A stretch of 64,000 nt of DNA from JAIVGV01 sp036389335. GTDB taxonomy: Bacteria; Acidobacteriota; Blastocatellia; Pyrinomonadales; Pyrinomonadaceae. This document shows positions 59,396 through 64,000 of this stretch, in pieces. The position numbers and the translations under genes were made by a program. The notes beneath the pieces were generated by a model. The model did no database searches. It was not told where the DNA came from and saw nothing but the letters and a program-made list of their open reading frames with translations. The DNA is taken from NCBI GenBank assembly GCA_036389335.1, contig DASVQC010000032.1, forward strand, positions 27,509 through 91,508. The letters are read 5' to 3'. Every line of letters begins with the position of its first letter. Within the stretch, counting starts at the first letter, position 1.

Positions 59396-59808
59396 AGCTT
59401 TCTCCCCGTCGCGATGTCGAAAGAGTCGAGCGCCGCGAGGTAGTTGATGAGACCCGCGACGATTAAAAAAATATTCCCGTACTCCGCCGTCGCCCTCTGG
59501 GCTTGATCGGTCGTGGCCGTATTCGACAACAGGCAGGCGAAATACGTCAGACCCATGCCGAAATCACAGAAGCCGTAGACGTAAGCCAGCAACCCTGCGT
59601 CGGCGACGTTGTGCGGGCCAAAGAGGTGCCCGCCCAGTAGGATGCCGGCGACGAACATGACGGCGACGAGCGCACACATGATGATGCCGCGCACGCCCCT
59701 CCCGACCAGAAAATATCCCGCGCCCGGAACCGCCCATGTTAAAAGACCCGCCGCGAACGCGCGCGGGGCGGCGGGCGTTGCCTGAAGCTCTCTACTCAAA
59801 TCGCTCAT
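59392..59808 (-). CDS. DUF6677-like small membrane protein
   Basis: This 138-residue protein has four hydrophobic segments (about 18-35, 42-60, 68-90 and 110-128). The N-terminal AGLLTWAVPGAGYFLVGRGVRGI resembles the TM2-type pattern of DUF6677 membrane proteins, which I associate with Acidobacteriota; the assignment is from memory of the pattern. It is the first gene of a coupled pair with the 56-residue membrane protein. The 218 bases upstream hold no other gene but contain a TCCGATAA copy (59867-59874) and an AT-rich stretch near the start. Confidence 0.7.
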   Translation of the reverse strand: MSDLSRELQATPAAPRAFAAGLLTWAVPGAGYFLVGRGVRGIIMCALVAVMFVAGILLGGHLFGPHNVADAGLLAYVYGFCDFGMGLTYFACLLSNTATTDQAQRATAEYGNIFLIVAGLINYLAALDSFDIATGRKL

Positions 59809-59866
59809 CCCTTCCTAACTAAATTCAGTTCGTCTATGACAACCGAGCATAACGTGGCCGAGGTCG

Positions 59867-59874
59867 TTATCGGA
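59867..59874 (-). repeat. TCCGATAA motif copy (minus strand, right of dif)
   Basis: Minus strand reads GCGTCCGATAACG upstream of the DUF6677-like gene. Confidence 0.6.
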
Positions 59875-60026
59875 CGCCTACCGTGAGTGCCGGTCAAGGC
59901 ACAATCCTCCGCCCGGCAAAGCTGTGTACGGAGGGCCGCACCTGTGGTCTCACTTGAAGTGTCGGCGCGTCGACAAAGCTCAAGGATTACGTGACGGAGC
60001 GGCGGAGTCAGACGGGCGGCGATAAC

Positions 60027-61238
60027 TCAGTACAGCAAAAATTCGCCCCTCAACTCCCTAAACGCCTTCTCCCCCTCCCGCCACCATGACTTGATCTCCC
60101 CTAAATCATGCCCTTCCTCGATGGCCCTGCGCAATTTATCCGTGCCCGCGATCACGTCGAAAGGATTCTGATCGAAGACGTATTCGTAGGGCGGGTTTTT
60201 CCAGAGGAAGTCCTGCGGGTACAGCTCACGAATAACTTTAACTATCGCGACGCCCGTGATCACCGGCTCGAACTGCTTCCTGTCGAGGACGTGTATCTGA
60301 ACCCCTCCGCACGTCTGCCCCCCGTGCTTCTGAAAAGTCGGCTGGAAATGGCAGGCGCGGAAATAGACCCCGCCTAAGTCGAGCCCGTTGAGCTCGCGCG
60401 CCAGCCGCGCCGCGTCCACGTAAGGGGCCCCGACCAGTTCGAAGGGCCTCGTCGTCCCCCTCCCCTCCGAGACCTGCGTGCCTTCCAGATGCACCGTGCC
60501 CGGAAAGACCGTCGCCGAGTCGGGCGTCGGTATGTTCGGCGAAGGCAGCACCCACGGCGCGTCCGTCTCGTCCATCCACAACTCCCTGTCCCAGCCGCCC
60601 AAGAGGCTGAACTCCAGCTCGCACCCGATCCCCCAGTGCTCGTTGAACATCTTCGCCAGCTCACAGACCGTCAAGCCGTGGCGCGTCGGCAGGGGGAACT
60701 GCCCGACGAACGAAGCGTATTCGGGCTCAAGCACGTTCCCCTCGACCGCTTCCCCGTTGACGGGGTTGGGTCGATCACAGACGATGACCCTCTTGCCGTA
60801 TTTCCGCGCCGCGCGCATGCAGTTCGCCAGCGTGTAGACGAAAGTGTAGATGCGACAGCCGACGTCCTGCAGATCGCAGACGAGCACGTCCACCCCTTCG
60901 AGCATGCGCTCCGTGGGCTCGCGCGTCTCGCTGTAGAGCGAATAGACCGGCACGCCTGTCTCCGCGTCCGACGCGTGCGGCGTCTCGACCATGTTGTCCT
61001 GCAGATCGCCGCGGATGCCGTGCTGTGGGCCGAAGAGGGCCGTCAGCTCCCATTCGCCCCGCCCGTGAAAGAGGTCCGCCACGTGCCGGAAATCGTGATC
61101 CACCGACGCCTGATTGCACAACAAGCCGACGCGCGCGCCCTTTAACGAGCCGCCGCCCCCACGCAACAGACGCTCGACCCCCAGCTCGATCCTTCTCTTA
61201 CCCTTTTCCACCTTTGAAGTTCGCCCCCCGCTCCTCAC
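60027..61238 (-). CDS. namZ: NamZ/DUF1343-family exo-beta-N-acetylmuramidase
   Basis: This 403-residue protein has the DUF1343 (GH171) signatures: VGLLCNQASVD, ALFGPQHGIRGD, VYSLYSETREPTERML, CDLQDVGCRIYTFVYTL and CDRPNPVNG. The C-terminus has FLWKNPPYEYVFDQNPFDVIAGTD. NamZ of B. subtilis removes terminal MurNAc from peptidoglycan fragments. A GTG at 61238 opens the frame; no signal peptide is seen in this frame, so either a cytoplasmic location or a missed start is possible. It is followed downstream by no related gene, but it fits the salvage set with NagZ (34.7 kb) and AmgK/MurU-like proteins. Confidence 0.88.
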   Translation of the reverse strand: MRSGGRTSKVEKGKRRIELGVERLLRGGGGSLKGARVGLLCNQASVDHDFRHVADLFHGRGEWELTALFGPQHGIRGDLQDNMVETPHASDAETGVPVYSLYSETREPTERMLEGVDVLVCDLQDVGCRIYTFVYTLANCMRAARKYGKRVIVCDRPNPVNGEAVEGNVLEPEYASFVGQFPLPTRHGLTVCELAKMFNEHWGIGCELEFSLLGGWDRELWMDETDAPWVLPSPNIPTPDSATVFPGTVHLEGTQVSEGRGTTRPFELVGAPYVDAARLARELNGLDLGGVYFRACHFQPTFQKHGGQTCGGVQIHVLDRKQFEPVITGVAIVKVIRELYPQDFLWKNPPYEYVFDQNPFDVIAGTDKLRRAIEEGHDLGEIKSWWREGEKAFRELRGEFLLY

Positions 61239-61259
61239 GCCCGACGTGAAGACAGATCT

Positions 61260-62036
61260 TTAACCGCATAATACGGAGCCGCCGTTGACGTTCAAGACCT
61301 CGCCCGTGATGTGGCGCGCCCAGTCCGCGCAGAGGAAGAGGATCGGCAGCGCGACGTCGTCCGCCGACGCCACGCGGCGCACCGGGATGGCCCCCTCTAT
61401 CTCTCTGCGCCGGCCCTCGTCTCGAAAGACCGCAGAGGTCATCTCCGTGTCAACCCACCCGGGCGCGACGGCGTTGACGGTCACGCCGTCGCCCCCCAAC
61501 TCGACGGCCAGGGACTTGACGAAGGCGATCTGCCCGCCCTTGGAAGCCGCGTAGTTCGAGTAGTTGGCCTCTCCGCGCTGACCCGCCGTCGAGCTGACCG
61601 CGATGATACGCCCCCACCCGCGCTCTTTCAAAAGCGGGATCGCCGCCCGACAGAGCGCCCAGGTCCCTTTCAGGTTTATGTCGAGCGTGCGATCCCAGAC
61701 GCTCTCTTCCAGAGACTCCGCAGGGGCCCCCTCCCACACGCCCGCGTTACAGACGAGTATGTCCAGGCGACCGAACTCTTCCCGCGTGCGCCGCACCAGA
61801 GCCTCCGCGTCCTCCAACTTACTCACGTCCGCGCGCACGCATAACCCCTTCGCGCCCGCCCTCCCCACCTCCCGCAGGGTTTCGCCCGCCCCCGCTTCGT
61901 CCCTCAGGTAGTTGATGACGACGCCGACGCCGGCCTGCGATAGACGCACCGCCACCGCACGCCCGATGCCCCTCGAACCCCCGGTCACTATCGCCACGCG
62001 CCCGCGCAGGTTAAGGCTCTCATCCAGCAAATCCAT
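61260..62036 (-). CDS. Short-chain dehydrogenase/reductase (FabG-like)
   Basis: The ATG at 62036 (MDLLDESLNLRG) is chosen; a TTG lies two codons earlier. The 258-residue protein has the Rossmann TGGSRGIGRA, NAG in LVCNAGVWEG and the Tyr-x-x-x-Lys catalytic pair in YSNYAASKGGQI. The C-terminus is ITGEVLNVNGGSVL, as in FabG. It uses NAD(P)H on a carbonyl substrate. FabG (3-oxoacyl-ACP reductase) is likely, but no acyl-carrier genes are near, so another SDR substrate cannot be excluded. It is 21 bases from namZ on the same strand. Confidence 0.9.
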   Translation of the reverse strand: MDLLDESLNLRGRVAIVTGGSRGIGRAVAVRLSQAGVGVVINYLRDEAGAGETLREVGRAGAKGLCVRADVSKLEDAEALVRRTREEFGRLDILVCNAGVWEGAPAESLEESVWDRTLDINLKGTWALCRAAIPLLKERGWGRIIAVSSTAGQRGEANYSNYAASKGGQIAFVKSLAVELGGDGVTVNAVAPGWVDTEMTSAVFRDEGRRREIEGAIPVRRVASADDVALPILFLCADWARHITGEVLNVNGGSVLCG

Positions 62037-62091
62037 ACCCAATCAAGCCCTGAATCACCTTCACCGGCGGCGAAACAGTCACACACGGGCG

Positions 62092-62099
62092 TTATCGGA
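62092..62099 (-). repeat. TCCGATAA motif copy (minus strand, right of dif)
   Basis: Minus strand reads CCGTCCGATAACG between the amidotransferase and SDR genes. Confidence 0.6.
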
Positions 62100-62119
62100 C
62101 GGGGTGTTCAAGTTATACT

Positions 62120-62887
62120 TTAGCCCGCGACGACCGACAGCTTCCGCTCGCTGAACGCGGCAGCCTCCCGCGTGAAGGTGGAAAATAATCGGGTGGAAAA
62201 CTCGTCGTCACTCCACTCGATCTCCGGGTGCCACTGAACGCCCACCGCCCAACGATCCGCCCGCGCCTCCTCAATCCCTTCCACGAGCCCGTCCGGGGCC
62301 CAGGCGGTCGCACGCAAGTTCTCTCCGAGCGTCTCGACCGCCTGATGGTGGTGACTGTTGACGAGCGCCGACTCGGACGCGGCGAACGAGGCCAGGCGGC
62401 TCCCTTCGAGCAGGCTGACGCGGTGCGAGCGCCGACCGCGCGGCGCGCCCTGCTCGTGCTTGACGGCCTGCGGCAGTTGGCTCTGTATGTCCTGTATGAG
62501 CGTGCCGCCGCGCACGACGTTCCATATCTGCATCCCGAAGCAGATCGCCAAGAGCGGCATCGACCGCCGCTCGACCTCCGCCAGCACCAGTTCGTCCGTC
62601 TCGTCGCGCAGTGGGTGAACCGCCCCCAAGCCCGGCAGCGGGTCGCGCCCGTAGCGCAGCGGGTCGACGTCCGAGGCGCTCCCCGGCAGCAGCACCCCGT
62701 CGAGGCGCGACAAGACCTCGGAGACGTACTCGACCCGCGGGATGAGCGAGAGGTGCACGGGCGCCCCGCCCGCCGCCTCGACCGCCTCGCCGTAGGTACG
62801 CGCCAGGTAGAAGCGCTCCGTCTCCAACTCGTGCCGCAGCGTGATTCCGATCAGGGGTCTCGCAGTTCGCGTCAAGGTTCGTCCCAC
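62120..62887 (-). CDS. Class I glutamine amidotransferase-like hydrolase (PuuD family)
   Basis: This 255-residue protein starts at a GTG with AGAGG a few bases upstream. It has the nucleophile Cys in LLAICFGMQIWNV and the partner residues in VGVQWHPEIEW, with NSHHHQAV before them. The family covers gamma-glutamyl-gamma-aminobutyrate hydrolase and related peptidases. No putrescine gene is adjacent, so the substrate is open. The stop lies 78 bases before the SDR start, and a TCCGATAA copy (62092-62099) sits between them. Confidence 0.85.
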   Translation of the reverse strand: MGRTLTRTARPLIGITLRHELETERFYLARTYGEAVEAAGGAPVHLSLIPRVEYVSEVLSRLDGVLLPGSASDVDPLRYGRDPLPGLGAVHPLRDETDELVLAEVERRSMPLLAICFGMQIWNVVRGGTLIQDIQSQLPQAVKHEQGAPRGRRSHRVSLLEGSRLASFAASESALVNSHHHQAVETLGENLRATAWAPDGLVEGIEEARADRWAVGVQWHPEIEWSDDEFSTRLFSTFTREAAAFSERKLSVVAG

Positions 62888-63077
62888 CCGCCTCTCGTAA
62901 AAATCGTTCCCGCGAAAAAATTTTCGGCGTCAGGCTCCCCTTCATCATACATTAATTTACCGCCCGCCCCGACTTTACGGAAGACGCGGGCGGCGGCCAG
63001 ACGCGCGAGGCGGCGACGCGACGACCCTTCGCTTGACTTCCCTTCCGGCCACTTCCTATAGTTCACAGCCACAGCCC

Positions 63078-63635
63078 ATGAGTGAAAAAAGTTCAGAGCC
63101 GCGCTGGCGCAGCACGACCGTCCTGCTCGTGAGGCGCGGCGCGAATGTCGCGATGGCGGGCGACGGGCAGGTCACGCTCGGCGACACCGTGATGAAGAGC
63201 GCCGCGCGCAAGGTGCGCCGACTCTTCAACGAACGCATCCTCGCCGGCTTCGCCGGGGCGAGCGCCGACGCCTTCTCCCTGCTCACGCGCTTCGAGGGCA
63301 AGCTCGAACAGTACCACGGCAATCTGGAGCGCGCGGCCATAGAGCTGAGCAAGGACTGGCGCACCGACAAAGTCCTGCGCCACCTCGAAGCCCTGCTCGT
63401 CGTCGCCGACGCGAAAAGCTCTTTCCTCCTCTCCGGCAACGGCGACGTCATCGCGCCCGACGAGGAGGACGGCGCGCTCGCCATCGGCTCGGGCGGGGCC
63501 TACGCGCTGGCCGCCGCACGCGCCCTGCTCGCCCACACCGAGTTGGGCGCCAGAGAGATCGCCGTCGAGGGCCTGAAGATCGCCGCCGACATCTGCATCT
63601 ACTCGAACAAACAGATCGTCGTCGAAGAATTATGA
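63078..63635 (+). CDS. hslV: ATP-dependent protease subunit HslV
   Basis: This 185-residue protein is the proteasome-like peptidase of HslUV. The propeptide MSEKSSEPRWRS is removed to expose Thr13 (TTVLLVRRG); GDGQVTLGDTVMK and KVRRL follow. Nine or ten residues before the Thr is longer than the typical short HslV prosequence. Downstream, hslU starts after an 86-base repeat-filled gap. HslV degrades proteins unfolded by HslU. The C-terminus ADICIYSNKQIVVEEL fits the family. Confidence 0.95.
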   Translation: MSEKSSEPRWRSTTVLLVRRGANVAMAGDGQVTLGDTVMKSAARKVRRLFNERILAGFAGASADAFSLLTRFEGKLEQYHGNLERAAIELSKDWRTDKVLRHLEALLVVADAKSSFLLSGNGDVIAPDEEDGALAIGSGGAYALAAARALLAHTELGAREIAVEGLKIAADICIYSNKQIVVEEL

Positions 63636-63636
63636 A

Positions 63637-63718
63637 AAGCAGAGGCCAGAGGCCGGAGGTTAGAGGTCAGTCAAAACTGTCTTCTCTGACCTCCGACCTC
63701 TGACCTCTGGCCTCTCTA
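63637..63718. repeat. Heptad-unit hairpin repeat (AGAGGCC/GAGGTCA family)
   Basis: The left arm (63637-63679) has AGAGGCC, AGAGGCC, GGAGGTT, AGAGGTC. The right arm (63688-63718) has TGACCTC, CGACCTC, TGACCTC, TGGCCTC. It lies between hslV and hslU and could differentially affect their expression. Confidence 0.92.
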
Positions 63719-63721
63719 CCA

Positions 63722-64000
63722 ATGGTTATCTACTTACAAGGCGAGGTTGACGAAGAAGCCCGGCTCGACGAGATGACGCCGCGGCAGATCGTCGCCGAGC
63801 TGGACAAGCACGTCGTCGGGCAGCACGCCGCCAAGCGCGCCGTCGCCATCGCCCTCAGAAACCGCGTCCGCCGCCAGAAGCTCGCGCCCGACATGGCCGC
63901 CGACGTGATGCCGAAGAACATCATCATGATCGGCTCGACCGGCGTCGGCAAGACCGAGATCGCGCGCCGCCTCGCGCGCATGTCCAACTCGCCCTTCCTC
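63722..64000 (+). CDS. hslU: ATP-dependent protease ATPase subunit HslU (3' end beyond window)
   Basis: The ATG at 63722 is followed by MVIYLQGEVDEEARLDEMTP and the canonical TPRQIVAELDKHVVGQ. Walker A appears as GSTGVGKTEIARRLA (near residue 75) before the window ends at codon 93. HslU unfolds substrates for HslV. The N-terminus is about 17 residues longer than in E. coli HslU. Its ribosome site lies in or just after the repeat arm. Confidence 0.93.
   Translation, partial: MVIYLQGEVDEEARLDEMTPRQIVAELDKHVVGQHAAKRAVAIALRNRVRRQKLAPDMAADVMPKNIIMIGSTGVGKTEIARRLARMSNSPFL

Overview
The window is a GC-rich bacterial chromosome segment from a diderm with lipopolysaccharide export (a fused LptF-LptG permease). 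My best guess is Acidobacteriota, probably Blastocatellia. The reasons are the mix of a pkn/pst/rodA/pbp/fha signalling cluster, LarC, HslVU, a DUF6677-like membrane protein, very GC-rich coding with strong antisense shadow ORFs, and many intergenic tandem-repeat hairpins. This placement is inference; no rRNA is present. I found no tRNA, rRNA, CRISPR array, insertion sequence or prophage.

Layout. 1-8.2 kb (minus strand) is an elongation and Ser/Thr-phosphorylation cluster: FHA protein, class B PBP, FtsW/RodA, PP2C phosphatase, Ser/Thr kinase with a C-terminal SH3-like domain, then a truncated FhaA-like gene. 8.5-13.1 kb holds an RNA methyltransferase, a receiver-like protein, DAHP synthase and ArgS. 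13.4-30.1 kb is mostly plus strand: sirtuin, LarC, FolE, MetG, TatD, a polyprenyl synthase, a HARE-HTH protein, a MurU-like/AmgK-like pair, AsnS, LOG, AIM24, arginase and Ddl. 30.2-40.5 kb is mostly minus: two orphan proteins, a peptide-binding lipoprotein, NagZ, MutS and PfkA, with TsaC and a small membrane protein on plus. 40.5-43.9 kb carries TsaB, RimI, a YdcH-like protein, Psd and PssA.

45-56 kb is different. GC falls clearly (lowest around guaA, accA and the 670-base gap after accA, then rising gradually to the right), and the genes are core ones: guaA, accA, miaB, bifunctional nuclease, parA, parB, an unknown gene, xerD, metK, ahcY. Overlapping the xerD stop codon is a strong dif-like site (53356-53383). 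Eight copies of TCCGATAA occur in the window and all point towards it: plus strand to its left and in its left arm, minus strand to its right. Genes also converge at about 56 kb. I read this as a replication terminus with dif, XerD and a candidate polar KOPS-like guide motif, unusually with parAB about 2.3 kb away.

56-64 kb (mostly minus) has LptFG, RecO, two small membrane proteins, a NamZ-like muramidase, an SDR and a class I amidotransferase, then hslV and the start of hslU on plus.

A second theme is intergenic hairpins whose arms are tandem repeats of degenerate 7-base units. At least six unrelated unit families are present, plus a CGGAGG family of longer unit, in 11 intergenic sites. 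Two are nested, one family inside another, and three genes take their stop codon from such a repeat. Peptidoglycan salvage is well represented (NamZ, NagZ, AmgK-like, MurU-like), although the genes are dispersed.
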